The position numbers and the translations under genes were made by a program. From positions 2,356,001-2,420,000 of the forward strand of contig OZ244068.1 of assembly GCA_965215615.1 (NCBI GenBank): a stretch of DNA of 64,000 nucleotides, in the 5' to 3' direction. Shown in pieces: positions 8,027 to 17,493 of the stretch. Within the stretch, counting starts at the first letter, position 1. Every line of letters starts with the position of its first letter. Origin of the DNA: CBDATA01 sp965215615 (GTDB taxonomy: Bacteria > Acidobacteriota > Vicinamibacteria > Marinacidobacterales > Marinacidobacteraceae). Under the pieces are notes generated by a model. That model was given only the letters and a program-made list of their open reading frames with translations. It made no database searches and was not told where the DNA came from.

Positions 8027-9223
8027 CTACTGCTCCCGGAGCGCTCCCACGACCCCGCGGCGGGCCGCGCCGATCGCCGGTGCGAGGCCACCGAAGACCC
8101 CGATCACGAGGGCCAGCACCGTACCCTGGACCAGCAGTTCCGGAGTGACCTGAAAGGCGAAGGCGACCTGGCTGAACGAAGCGAAGTTGATGGTCGCGGC
8201 CCGGAAGCCGTCGAACAGGAACCACGACGCGCTGCCGCCGAGGATGGCCCCGACCAGCGAGAAAATCAGCGACTCCGTCATCACCGAGAGCACGATCGGA
8301 ATCCGGGCGAAGCCGAGCGCCCGCAGTGTCGCGATCTCGCGCGCCCGGCTCGAGACCGCAGCGTACATGGTGTTGAGTGCGGCGAAGATCGCCCCCACCG
8401 CCATCATCATCACAACCATCCAGCCGATGGAGGTGATCAGGGTTTCCATCACTTCGGACTGTTCTGCGAGGTATTCGCTCTCCCGCATGACGTTCACGTT
8501 CAGGCGCGGATCCTCTTCGAGAAACTCGCGGAACGGGTCGAACCGGTCTTCCTCCGCGAGGCGCACCAGAACCGAGTTGGAAGAGTTGTCGCGCTGGTAT
8601 TCATTCGCCAGAACCCGGTAGTCCGTCCATATCTCCGATTCCGGGACCCCGCCGCCGGCAGTGAAGTGACCTACCACTTCCCAGTCCGCCGTGCCCACAT
8701 CGATGCGATCTCCCAACGCGAGGCCCTCGAACAAACTCGCAGCCGCCACGCCGACGATCACCTCGTTGCGCCCCGTCTCGAACATCCTTCCGCTGACGAT
8801 TTCGACCGTGTCCCGCACTTCCATCGCGAGAGGCCCAATCCCGCGCAGCGGAACATTCGCATCGGTTTCCACCCCGATCCTCCGGCGATCGATGATGACG
8901 AAGAGCTCGGGAGAGACGAGCGACCCCGAAGCTCCCACGGCTACCCCCGGCGCTTCCTCGATGACCTGGACCTCGGAGCGCTGCAGAATGCTCGAGGATT
9001 CGGCGGTCGCGCCGCTCCGCATCACGATGGCGATGTCGTCGCGAGCCTGCGACTGCAACACCTCGCGGAAACCGGTGGCCATGGAAAGCACGGCGACCAG
9101 GACTCCCACCACGCCGGCGACCCCGAAGACAGCAACCAGCGAGGAGGACCGACGTTGCCAGACGGTCTGCAGGTTGTAGGCGGAAACCGCCCCGCACTGC
9201 CTGATGAAACTGCCAAGCCGCAT
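8027..9223 (-). CDS. ABC transporter permease, FtsX/MacB type
   Basis: 398 residues with the layout of FtsX/MacB/LolE-type permeases: one N-terminal membrane helix (about 30-50, VAVFGVAGVVGVLVAVLSMA), a large extracytoplasmic domain (about 60-270), then three C-terminal helices starting at SIGWMVVMMMAVGAIFAALN. The motif SRAREIATLRALGFAR after helix 2 is the family coupling-helix signature. It follows a sister permease 11 bp upstream and an ATPase, forming an efflux/export unit with an HlyD-type adaptor. Substrate unknown. Confidence 0.9.
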   Translation of the reverse strand: MRLGSFIRQCGAVSAYNLQTVWQRRSSSLVAVFGVAGVVGVLVAVLSMATGFREVLQSQARDDIAIVMRSGATAESSSILQRSEVQVIEEAPGVAVGASGSLVSPELFVIIDRRRIGVETDANVPLRGIGPLAMEVRDTVEIVSGRMFETGRNEVIVGVAAASLFEGLALGDRIDVGTADWEVVGHFTAGGGVPESEIWTDYRVLANEYQRDNSSNSVLVRLAEEDRFDPFREFLEEDPRLNVNVMRESEYLAEQSEVMETLITSIGWMVVMMMAVGAIFAALNTMYAAVSSRAREIATLRALGFARIPIVLSVMTESLIFSLVGAILGGSASWFLFDGFRAATINFASFSQVAFAFQVTPELLVQGTVLALVIGVFGGLAPAIGAARRGVVGALREQ

Positions 9224-9234
9224 TCAGGGGCCCC

Positions 9235-10395
9235 TTACAGGCGTCTCAGGGCGAGCGCGGTCTGAAGACGCATGGCCCGTCGCGCAGGGAAGATGCCGAC
9301 CACGAGCCCGGTGAGAATGGCGAGCCCGATTCCGAGAGCGACGTCCTGGGGGCGCATGTAGAAGCCGGGGAAGAACTGCGCGATCGAGCTGCCGAGCACG
9401 GCCGCGATCCCGGAAGCCATCAGCAGCCCGAGGAAACCGGCGGTGGTCACGAGCACCACCGATTCCAGCAGGACGAGCCGCATCACCTGACCCCCGGTGA
9501 ATCCGAGCGCCTTCAGCAGGCCGATTTCACCGATGCGCTCCCGCACCGACTGCGCAAGCGTGTTGCCGGCAACCAAAAGGATGGTGAAAAAGACGGCCCC
9601 GAGGATCGAGGTCACGATGAGGCCGATGTTTCCGATCTGGTTGGCGAAGCCGGCGGCGAAAGCACCTTCCGGCTCCGATTTGGTCTCCGCCGGCGAGTTG
9701 CGGAAGAGCGCATCGATCTCGCCGGCGATTTCCGCCGAGCGGTCGGGATCGGCGATCCGGACCATGTACCAGCCCACCGTTCCCCGGCCGAAGGAGCGGG
9801 TCTCGTCGAACATGTCGTAGCGGAACAGGAACTGGCTCTGGTCGAACCCGTCAACATCGCTGTCATAGATCCCGACGATCTCGAATTCCCATGCTTCATC
9901 CAACCGTCCCTGCTGCTGCCAGATGGTGGGCTGGATCGGAATGCGATCGCCGATTTCCCAGCCGAACCGATGCACCAGCGTGCGCCCGACGATCGCGCCA
10001 TTCCGGGTTTCCATCCAGCGGCGGCGGGCCTCTTCGGGAAGCTCGATCTCGGGATACATGTCGAGATATTCGAGAGGGCGAACCGGGGCCTGCATGAAGA
10101 AGTTGGAAGGATCCTGATAGAAGCCCCCGAACCAGGTCATGTGCACCGCATCCACGACCCCCGGTATGTCCTCGATGCCCCGTTCGTAATTCTCCGGCAG
10201 CATCTGGAACAAGGAGACGCGATGGCGCACGACGAGTCGCTGCGCGTCGGCGATGTCCACGCCGGCAGCGAAGGCAGTGCGCAACATCGCGAGGATGCCG
10301 AACATCAGGAAGGCCACCACTACCGACAGGAAGGTGAGCACGGTGCGGGTCTTTCGCCGCCGGAGCGCGGCACCGATCAGGGGGAGAGCACGCAT
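9235..10395 (-). CDS. ABC transporter permease, FtsX/MacB type
   Basis: 386 residues with the same 1+3 helix plan as the next gene: N-terminal helix in TVLTFLSVVVAFLMFGILAM, periplasmic domain of about 200 residues, then three helices (IGLIVTSILGAVFFTILLVA onward). The coupling motif RERIGEIGLLKALGFTGGQV is clear. Its ATG is 2 bp after the ATPase stop. The two permeases are about as long as each other but differ in their periplasmic domains, so a heterodimeric transporter is likely. Confidence 0.9.
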   Translation of the reverse strand: MRALPLIGAALRRRKTRTVLTFLSVVVAFLMFGILAMLRTAFAAGVDIADAQRLVVRHRVSLFQMLPENYERGIEDIPGVVDAVHMTWFGGFYQDPSNFFMQAPVRPLEYLDMYPEIELPEEARRRWMETRNGAIVGRTLVHRFGWEIGDRIPIQPTIWQQQGRLDEAWEFEIVGIYDSDVDGFDQSQFLFRYDMFDETRSFGRGTVGWYMVRIADPDRSAEIAGEIDALFRNSPAETKSEPEGAFAAGFANQIGNIGLIVTSILGAVFFTILLVAGNTLAQSVRERIGEIGLLKALGFTGGQVMRLVLLESVVLVTTAGFLGLLMASGIAAVLGSSIAQFFPGFYMRPQDVALGIGLAILTGLVVGIFPARRAMRLQTALALRRL

Positions 10396-10397
10396 GG

Positions 10398-11096
10398 TCA
10401 GTCCCCTCCGTTGTCGAGGCGGCCGTCATCGAGATGAAGCTCCCGGGAGGCACGCCTGGCCGCTAACGGGTCGTGGGTGACCATCAGGATGGTCTTGCCC
10501 TGCTCGCGGTTCAGGATTTCGAGAAGCTCCAGAATCTCGCCCGTATTGGCGCGGTCGAGGTCGCCGGTCGGCTCGTCGCACACCAAAAGCGCCGGGTCGT
10601 TCACGAGCGCCCGGGCGATACCGACGCGCTGCTGCTCGCCCCCCGAGAGCTCCCGCGGGTAGTGCCGGCCCCGGTCGGAGAGCCCGACGATGTCGAGCGC
10701 AATGTCCACCCGGCGACGTCGCTCGCGCGCCGAGAGCGAAGTCAAAAGGAGCGGCACCGCCACGTTGCCGCGGGCGTGGAGCGCACCGAGCAGGTTGGCG
10801 AACTGGAAGACGAACCCGATGTTGCGCGAGCGAAAGGCAGCGAGCCGCCGCTCGGACATCTTGTGGATCGACTCGCCGGCCACCACCACTTCGCCGCTGG
10901 TCGGCCGGTCGAGCCCGGCGATCAGGTTGAGCAGGGTGGATTTGCCGGACCCCGACGGTCCCATCAGCGCGAGAAATTCCCCGCGCGGCATTTCGAGCGA
11001 AAGGTCACGCAGCACCGGGACCGATCGCCGTCCCTGGCGGAAGGTCCGGGTCACCGACCGGACCGCGACCATCGTCCCGTTCTGGGTTTCGGTCAT
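10398..11096 (-). CDS. ABC transporter ATP-binding protein, LolD/MacB type
   Basis: 232 residues, a single nucleotide-binding domain. Walker A is GPSGSGKST, the Q-loop is VFQFANLLGALHARGN, the ABC signature is LSGGEQQR, Walker B is ALLVCDEPTGDLD, and the H-loop His is in LMVTHD. The GDLD after Walker B is typical of the LolD/MacB/FtsE group. It is expected to power the two downstream FtsX-type permeases, probably moving a lipophilic substrate or toxin from the inner membrane outward. Confidence 0.95.
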   Translation of the reverse strand: MTETQNGTMVAVRSVTRTFRQGRRSVPVLRDLSLEMPRGEFLALMGPSGSGKSTLLNLIAGLDRPTSGEVVVAGESIHKMSERRLAAFRSRNIGFVFQFANLLGALHARGNVAVPLLLTSLSARERRRRVDIALDIVGLSDRGRHYPRELSGGEQQRVGIARALVNDPALLVCDEPTGDLDRANTGEILELLEILNREQGKTILMVTHDPLAARRASRELHLDDGRLDNGGD

Positions 11097-11118
11097 CTTT
11101 CCTTCCTTTCCGGGTGGG

Positions 11119-12366
11119 TCAGGGAGCGTCGGTTCGCTCTTCCACGAGATCTCCGTCGGCGAGTTCAGGGGGCCCTTCCACGACCACCCGGTCGCCCTCG
11201 GCGAGCCCGGAGAGGACGAAGACTTCGTCGCCCTGGGTATCTCCGATGCGGACGGCCCGCCGCTGCACCCGCCCGTCGCGGACCAGCAGCACCAGATCCC
11301 GACCGGTATCCGAGAAAAACGCCGCCGCCGGCGCGAGCAGCCCCTCCGGCGCGTCCGAGGGCTCGGCCTCGGCGGAGCGGAAGCTCACCTTCACGCCCAT
11401 GTCGGGAAGGATCCGGTCGTCGAGCTCCTCGAAGGCGATGCGAACCCGGACGGTGGCCCGATCCCGATCGGCGGTCGGAATGATCGCGATCACCCGCGCC
11501 GGGATGGTCCAGTCCTCGTAGGAATCGAGGACGGCATCCACCGGCTGGTCGGGGACGACCCGGTTGATGAACGCCTCGTTGACATCCACTTCGATCTCCC
11601 GCGAAGCCATGTCCACGATGGTTCCGACTCCGGTGCGGGTGAATCCGGCACCTCCGGCGATCGGGGACATCATCTCCCCGGGCTGGGCGTTCTTCGCGGT
11701 AATCACTCCGGCGAACGGCGCCCGGACCACGGTGTCCTCGATCTGCTGGCGGATCACGTCCAGTTGTCGTTCGGCCACCCGGATGTCCTCGCGCTGGCGC
11801 TCGATCCGGGCCTCGAAGGTGGCCACTTCGCCGTCCACCCGGTCGAGATCCGCCTGGCCGGCCACCTCTTCGGCAACCAGCCGACGGGTCCGCTCCTGCC
11901 GGAGCCGGGCCTCGGCGAGCTGCGCCTCCACCTCGGCGACCATCTTGCGCGCCGAATCGGCCTGCGCCTCGGCGAGCCCGAGACTTCGCTCGAGATTGGA
12001 GGCATCGAGCCGGGCGAGCACCTGCCCCTCGCTGACTTCCATGCCTTCTTCGATGTAGATGCCGGTGATCTGCCCGGCCGCCTTCGAGGAAACGGTGGCC
12101 TGGCGGCGGGCGGTCACATAACCGCTCGCATTCAGTACCGTGGTTCCGGCAGAGACCGCGGTCGCCCGAACGCGAGCGGTCCGCACTTCCGCGATCTCGG
12201 GCCCGGAACCGAGCAGGCGGAGCGCCGCGAAACCGCCGCCGAGAACCAGAACCGCCCCCACCACCGCCGTCCAGATCGCGACCGCGCGACTTCCGCCGCG
12301 GGCTTCTTCCTCGATCCGCAGCTCGGCGAGCCGGCTGGCCGGCTTCGGAGGATCGGTCGCGCTCAC
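11119..12366 (-). CDS. Efflux periplasmic adaptor (HlyD/MacA-like membrane fusion protein)
   Basis: About 415 residues from GTG 12366, chosen because GGGGAG lies 7 bases upstream; a longer frame to 12462 would enter the leader. One N-terminal membrane helix (AVAIWTAVVGAVLVLGGGFAAL), a lipoyl/biotinyl half (GQITGIYIEEGMEVSEGQVL), a long alpha hairpin of about 100 residues, the second lipoyl half (VRAPFAGVITAKNAQPGEMM), then beta-barrel and membrane-proximal domains. First gene of the operon with the ATPase and two permeases. Together they resemble MacAB-type tripartite exporters; no TolC-like outer membrane channel is in the window. Confidence 0.92.
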   Translation of the reverse strand: MSATDPPKPASRLAELRIEEEARGGSRAVAIWTAVVGAVLVLGGGFAALRLLGSGPEIAEVRTARVRATAVSAGTTVLNASGYVTARRQATVSSKAAGQITGIYIEEGMEVSEGQVLARLDASNLERSLGLAEAQADSARKMVAEVEAQLAEARLRQERTRRLVAEEVAGQADLDRVDGEVATFEARIERQREDIRVAERQLDVIRQQIEDTVVRAPFAGVITAKNAQPGEMMSPIAGGAGFTRTGVGTIVDMASREIEVDVNEAFINRVVPDQPVDAVLDSYEDWTIPARVIAIIPTADRDRATVRVRIAFEELDDRILPDMGVKVSFRSAEAEPSDAPEGLLAPAAAFFSDTGRDLVLLVRDGRVQRRAVRIGDTQGDEVFVLSGLAEGDRVVVEGPPELADGDLVEERTDAP

Positions 12367-12431
12367 TGTTTCTCCCCTACGGCCGGAAAGCCCGAAGGTT
12401 CCCCGGCTCGCACGGAATGATACGACCTTAC

Positions 12432-12616
12432 TAGCAGGCTGTGGAGAAACTGGCGTGAGCACCGAGACGGGTGAAGCGCCCGTCTGACAAGGCGCGTGAG
12501 GGAGCCATAGCAGCGCTATTTCGACCGAAACCGGGCGAAGAGCGAGCCTCCAGGCGAGCGTTCAGACGGGATGCATCGCTCGTCGAATGCCGCGTTAGTT
12601 TTTCCACAGCCTGCTA
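12432..12616. mobile_element. 185-bp MITE-like element with 20-bp terminal inverted repeats
   Basis: The left end TAGCAGGCTGTGGAGAAACT (12432-12451) is matched in inverted orientation by 12597-12616 with one mismatch. No open frame fits inside. Termini with CAGCCTGC and TTTTTCCACAG occur on IS elements of several DDE families, so this looks like a non-autonomous derivative. It fills the gap between the adaptor operon and the YhaN-like gene, and its right end contains the TAG stop codon of the latter. TA is present at both outer edges and may be the target. Confidence 0.75.
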
Positions 12617-15600
12617 ACTCTCGTCGAGGCGGATCACCGACAGGTTCTCCCCGAGCACCTCGCGGGCGATGGGCACGAGGTGTTCGTGGTGGGTGAAGAA
12701 GAGCACCTGCGTGTTCCGGGCGAAGTCGCCGAGGATCCGGAAGCCGGCCGCCGAGCGCGCCTCGTCGAAGTTCACGAACAGGTCGTCCGCGAGGAACGGG
12801 AGGGATGGTGCGCGTTTCCCGTAGTCCTCGATGGCGGCGATCCGGAGCGCCAGGTAGAGCTGATCTTCGGAGCCGCTGCTCAAGCCGGTGACCGGAACCC
12901 GGCGACCGTCCTTGCGGACGGCTTCGAGGCGAAGCTGGTCTTTCGCGTCGAACCCCACTTCGAGCGTTTCGAAGGAACCTCCGGTGAGACCGGAGAACAG
13001 CACCCCGGCGCGACGAAGCATGGGTCCCTGCTTTTCCTTGCGGAACCGCTCCAGGGCCCACCGGAGCAAAATCTCGGCGGTCCGAACCCGGGTGTACCGC
13101 TCGGCGGCTTCGCGCACTGCGACGACGGCTTCCGCCCGGGTGGCCGCGAGCCGGGCCGCCGCGTCGTCATCCTCGAAGGCCTCGAGCTCTTTCCGGCTCT
13201 CGCCCAGGCGCTCGGCGTTCTCGCGTTGCTGGCTACGGATCTCCTCGAGACGGTGCGCGGCGATCTCCTCGTTCGCCTTCACCTGGTCCGGCTCGACCCC
13301 CTCGCACTCGGCCCGGACCTCTTCTGCACTCAGCCCGTCCGCTTCGCCTGCCAGCTCCTCGATGAGACGGGCACGCTCGACCTCGGCTGCCCTTCTGTTG
13401 TCGGAGCGCTGGATCGCCGTCTCCAGCCCCGCGCGATCCGTCGTCCCGGCGCGCTCGTAAAGCGGGGCGAGTGCCATCTCCGCTTCGGCGACCACCGCCT
13501 GTGATTTTCGGATCTCCTCTTCCAACCTGTGGATCTCCGATTCCTGATCCTCTTTTTTCTTGCGCCGCTCGAGGTCGCGTTCGAGACGTTCGTGGAGCCG
13601 GAGCACCGCCTCGTCGGCCGGGAACTCCCCGAGTTCGGGGGAGATCTCCGAAATCAGGGCCCGGACCGCCTGCTCGAAGCCGGCGATTTCCTGTTCCATG
13701 CGCCCGATGCGGTTTTCTTCCACCTCGCGCACCTGACTCGCCGCGACCCCCATGTCGGTGAGGAGACGGGCACCGGTTTCCGATGGCACGATCGGCTCCA
13801 GTTTCGCTTCGGCGAGCGCTCGCTCCCATTCCGCTTCCCAGTTCGTAACTGCCGCGCGAGCCTGCTCCAGGATGCCCCGCTCCCGGTCGCGCTCCTTTTC
13901 GACGCGGACGAACGCTTCCCGGCGATCCTGCTCCTCACGTTCCGCCTGCCGCTTCTCCCGAACGGTGTCCGCAGCGCGGCGCAGGAGAATTCCGACCGGG
14001 TCGTGTTCGAGTTCGGCGGCGGCAAGACCGAAAGGAGCGAGGCCAGCGGCGAGTTGATCCCGAATCTCGCGCTCCCTCGACTTCTCGGCGTCCAGCTCCC
14101 TCTCCCGCTTGCCGAGGTCACGGTAAGCCGCCGCCAATTTTTCCCGAGTCTCGATCCAGGTGGCCATCTCGTCCGGAGACCGGGGCTCGAACGGGCATCC
14201 TTTCCAGAGTGCACGCCAATCGGCGAGGAGGCGATCCCGATCCCCGATGAGTTCACTCTCGTCCGCAGCCAGCGATTCGACATCCGCTTTTCGTTCCTGG
14301 AGCGCGGCCTCGACCGCGGCGAGTCGGCCCGCCGCTTCCGCTCGATCGAAGCGCCGATCGGCTACCCCATCGGCCTCGCGGCTCAGCTCCTGAAAACGCC
14401 CGGCCATCGCTTCGCGGTCCCCATTCGCGGATGGATCGAGGAGCCGGGTTCGCACTTCCTGCCAGCTCGCGTCGCGCTCGGCGCGGACGTGGTCGAGCGA
14501 AGAGCGGGCGATCACCGAGGTGTCCTGCTGGATTTCGCGGTGCCGGTTCTCTTCGGCGCGCAGTCGGCGGCGCGCATCCGCGAGCTGACGGCGCTTCTCC
14601 TCCAGCTCGTTTTCCACGGTGCGGAGCCGTTCCCGGCTTCCGGCGATCACCTCGGCGGAGGGTGTCGGCAGGGCCCGAATGGCCGTCTCGCTCACGCAAT
14701 CGTCCGGGAGTGACGGCGAAAGCGTAGCCCTGAGATCCGCTACCTCCTGCTGCCGCTCCCCGGCGGCGCGCCGTAGCTCCCGGAGTCGCGCATCGAGGTC
14801 CGCCGCCCCGGCATTCGCACCGTGTATGGCTTCGAGCCGCGCCACTGCCTGGATATCCAGATCGGGAGACAGCCGGGCCGCCTGCTCCTCGATCCGGCTC
14901 TCGGTCTTGCCGAGCGCTTCTTCGGCCGCTTCCACCGCTCCGATCAGCCTCCCACGTCGCTGGAGCAGATCACTCAGAAGGCCGATCTCGGCACCGGACG
15001 GCAAACGCTCCAGGAGCGATTCGTCTCCCGTTGCCCGCCAACCGAGGTCCGCCGCCGCTTCACCGAGTTTCTCGAGCGCCGCCTTCCGTTCGTCCTGCCG
15101 CTTGGGGAGATCCCGCCGCATCGTCGCGACCTCGATCCGCCGGGCTTCGAGTTCCCGGATTTCAGATTCCCGAGCCTCCATCGCCCTGTCGCTTGCCACC
15201 GCATCCCGCTGGCTGCGCCTCTCTTCGAGGGACTGTTGGTGCACCATCCTTTTCGCATTCGCCTGCGCCGCGTCCGACACCGCCCGTTCCCGTCGGGCCG
15301 CGGCATCTTCGGGGAGCAGGACCGCGTCCGCGAGCGCCACGAGCTTCTCGTCGAGCTCCCGGAGTCGCCGCACCTTGGGCAGCACCCGGCGGACACGCGC
15401 AAGGCGACGCGCCTCGGCATCGCGGCAGCGGTACTCCTCCTCCAGCCCTCGCGCCTTCTCGGCTGCCGCATCGTGGTCCTTCTTGAGCCGTTTCCAGGCA
15501 TCAGGCTGTTTCGTCGCGCTCCGAAGCGTCCTGTCCGCCTCGGTGAACCGGTCGAGAGACTGGTAGAAGCGGCGCGTCTTCGCCCGGCGGGGGGTCCACA

Positions 15601-16117
15601 GCGCCGTCGCTTCGTTGTCGAGCCGCTTGCGACGATCCCGGAATCCGCGCAGCGCCGCCCCGGCAGCGAAGAGCATCTCCCCGACCTCGCCCTCGGCCGC
15701 GACGATTTCGCGCCCTCCGTCGGCCAACCGGTCGTGGCTCAGGCCGAACATACGGAGGAAGAACTCGCGCTCCACACCCCCGAGAAACTTCCTGAGGATC
15801 CCCTCTCCTGCGGGAAACGCAGCATCTTCTTCGTCGAGCAGGGTGTCCCGGTTGCCCTTCCGGCGACGGATCGCCAGCTTCTCGCCGCCGCTCGCGAGAA
15901 CCGCGCCGATCCGCAGATCGTCGTAGTCGTGGAGGAACCCATATGGGGTGCGCGCCGGAATCCCGAAGAGCAGATCCTCGATGGCGGTCATCGTCGTGGT
16001 CTTGCCAGCTTCGTTGCGGCCCACGATGAGGTGGAAGTCCGGGTGCCCTTCGGGCGCTTCGAATCCCGACCCGGTGAACTTGCCGAACCGGATCAGGTCC
16101 AGTTTTTCGAGACGCAC
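12614..16117 (-). CDS. YhaN-like SbcC/Rad50-type ATPase
   Basis: 1167 residues. The N-terminus (LEKLDLIRFGKFTG, Walker A GRNEAGKTT) and the VEREFFLRMFGLSHDRL segment mark the YhaN-type AAA domain of SMC/Rad50-like proteins. Roughly residues 200-980 are charged heptad-rich coiled coil. The C-terminus completes the ATPase head: signature LSSGSEDQLYLALRIAAI, Walker B region LPFLADDLFVNFDE, and an H-loop His in QVLFFTHHEHLV. It starts 1 bp after the nuclease gene stop, so the two should form an SbcCD-like complex processing DNA ends or hairpins. The TAG stop is shared with the end of the MITE-like element. Confidence 0.9.
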   Translation of the reverse strand: MRLEKLDLIRFGKFTGSGFEAPEGHPDFHLIVGRNEAGKTTTMTAIEDLLFGIPARTPYGFLHDYDDLRIGAVLASGGEKLAIRRRKGNRDTLLDEEDAAFPAGEGILRKFLGGVEREFFLRMFGLSHDRLADGGREIVAAEGEVGEMLFAAGAALRGFRDRRKRLDNEATALWTPRRAKTRRFYQSLDRFTEADRTLRSATKQPDAWKRLKKDHDAAAEKARGLEEEYRCRDAEARRLARVRRVLPKVRRLRELDEKLVALADAVLLPEDAAARRERAVSDAAQANAKRMVHQQSLEERRSQRDAVASDRAMEARESEIRELEARRIEVATMRRDLPKRQDERKAALEKLGEAAADLGWRATGDESLLERLPSGAEIGLLSDLLQRRGRLIGAVEAAEEALGKTESRIEEQAARLSPDLDIQAVARLEAIHGANAGAADLDARLRELRRAAGERQQEVADLRATLSPSLPDDCVSETAIRALPTPSAEVIAGSRERLRTVENELEEKRRQLADARRRLRAEENRHREIQQDTSVIARSSLDHVRAERDASWQEVRTRLLDPSANGDREAMAGRFQELSREADGVADRRFDRAEAAGRLAAVEAALQERKADVESLAADESELIGDRDRLLADWRALWKGCPFEPRSPDEMATWIETREKLAAAYRDLGKRERELDAEKSREREIRDQLAAGLAPFGLAAAELEHDPVGILLRRAADTVREKRQAEREEQDRREAFVRVEKERDRERGILEQARAAVTNWEAEWERALAEAKLEPIVPSETGARLLTDMGVAASQVREVEENRIGRMEQEIAGFEQAVRALISEISPELGEFPADEAVLRLHERLERDLERRKKKEDQESEIHRLEEEIRKSQAVVAEAEMALAPLYERAGTTDRAGLETAIQRSDNRRAAEVERARLIEELAGEADGLSAEEVRAECEGVEPDQVKANEEIAAHRLEEIRSQQRENAERLGESRKELEAFEDDDAAARLAATRAEAVVAVREAAERYTRVRTAEILLRWALERFRKEKQGPMLRRAGVLFSGLTGGSFETLEVGFDAKDQLRLEAVRKDGRRVPVTGLSSGSEDQLYLALRIAAIEDYGKRAPSLPFLADDLFVNFDEARSAAGFRILGDFARNTQVLFFTHHEHLVPIAREVLGENLSVIRLDES

Positions 16118-16118
16118 T

Positions 16119-17387
16119 TCAGGAATCCCCGGCTTCGAGCCATTCGAGAAGCCACGGTCCCACTTCGCGGGTCAGGTGGGCGTAGCGTTTGTCACGGGCC
16201 TTCCGCAAGGGACCGTCCTCGACGGCCTCCGCGATCTCCGGCTTGAGCCGCTGCGCCAACACGCCCACGTCCTCTTCGAGCAACCGCATGAGCTCCGGGT
16301 CTTCGTGGGCTTTTTCGAAAAGACGGGCGAGGTCGCCGAGTGCGTCGGCCCGGGCACGCAGGTCCTCGGGCGATGTCGGCGGACGGGTCGCCACATCCAC
16401 CCGCGCCACCCAGCCGTCGCCGGCGAGACCGAAGATCGCGCCGCGCGCTTCGCTGAGGAGTGCTTCCGCATCGCCGACGAGCCGTCCGTGAAGGGGTGTC
16501 CGGCCGGTGAGACGGACGCGGAGGACGAGAAGCCGGTCTCCCATCCCTGCGAGCAGCGGCTCGGCTTTCCGGGCGATCGCGTCGCTGATGTCCGCGACGC
16601 TCTCCGCTCCGCCGACTCCGACATCCAGATCCTCCCAGCGCACCACATCGAAATCATGCGGGACGACCTCCGCGGTCTCTTCCCGCACCGAAACGACCAT
16701 CGCTCCCTTCGGCCCCGTTTCCTTCACATGCCGTCCCTGGAGGTTGCCCGGGAAGACGACCCACGGATCCTCATGCAGGATGTGCCGCTGGTGGATGTGG
16801 CCGAGCGCCCAGTAGTCGTACCCCTTCCCGGTCAGATCGGCCAGCGAGCAGGGTGCATAGTCGTCGTGCCGGGGATCGAAGCCGCCGAGCCCGGTGTGGA
16901 GGACTCCGATGTTGAACACGCCCTTGCGGGGCGACGGGTAATCGGGAACCAGATTTTCGGTGACCGCCCGGTCGCGAAAGCTCTGGCCGTGGAGTGCCAC
17001 CCCGAGCTCGTCGAGGGTGAAGGTTTCGGCCTTTTTGCCGCGAAACACCCGAACGTTCTCCGGCAGCTCGAGCGCTTTCGTGATCCGGCTCTCGGCATCG
17101 TGGTTGCCGTGGAGCAGGAACACCGGAATCCCGGCGGCATGGAGCCGGCCCATCTGCCGGACGAAGAAGAGGCCGGTGCGATAGTCCTTCCAGTCCCCGT
17201 CGTAGAGATCCCCGGCGATGACGACGAAGTCCAGACGTTCTTCGAGTACGTACCCGACCAGGTTCTCGAACGCCTGGCGCGGCGCGGAGCGGATGCGCTC
17301 GGCGATGTCCCCCTCCTGACCATCGAGACCCCGCAGAGGGCTGTCGAGGTGGATGTCGGCGGCGTGGAGGAAGCGAAAGCTGCTCAT
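16119..17387 (-). CDS. YhaO/SbcD-like metallophosphoesterase exonuclease
   Basis: 422 residues. All phosphoesterase motifs are present in order: FLHAADIHLDSPLRGL (D-x-H), VVIAGDLYDGDW (GDxxD), LLHGNHDAES (GNHD), GVLHTGLGGF and YWALGHIHQRHIL (GHxH), which bind two metal ions. The C-terminal 150 residues form a capping/ATPase-binding region. SbcD/Mre11-type enzymes act as double-strand exonuclease and single-strand endonuclease. It is the upstream partner of the YhaN-like ATPase with essentially no spacer. Confidence 0.93.
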   Translation of the reverse strand: MSSFRFLHAADIHLDSPLRGLDGQEGDIAERIRSAPRQAFENLVGYVLEERLDFVVIAGDLYDGDWKDYRTGLFFVRQMGRLHAAGIPVFLLHGNHDAESRITKALELPENVRVFRGKKAETFTLDELGVALHGQSFRDRAVTENLVPDYPSPRKGVFNIGVLHTGLGGFDPRHDDYAPCSLADLTGKGYDYWALGHIHQRHILHEDPWVVFPGNLQGRHVKETGPKGAMVVSVREETAEVVPHDFDVVRWEDLDVGVGGAESVADISDAIARKAEPLLAGMGDRLLVLRVRLTGRTPLHGRLVGDAEALLSEARGAIFGLAGDGWVARVDVATRPPTSPEDLRARADALGDLARLFEKAHEDPELMRLLEEDVGVLAQRLKPEIAEAVEDGPLRKARDKRYAHLTREVGPWLLEWLEAGDS

Positions 17388-17493
17388 CGGAACGGTTTAT
17401 ACCCCTTGCGAGAGACGAATCCTGTCACCCCCGCTCCGGGTGTCGCCGCAATCTCCGGGGATAGACTGCGGACATGACCACCGGAGGCTGAAT

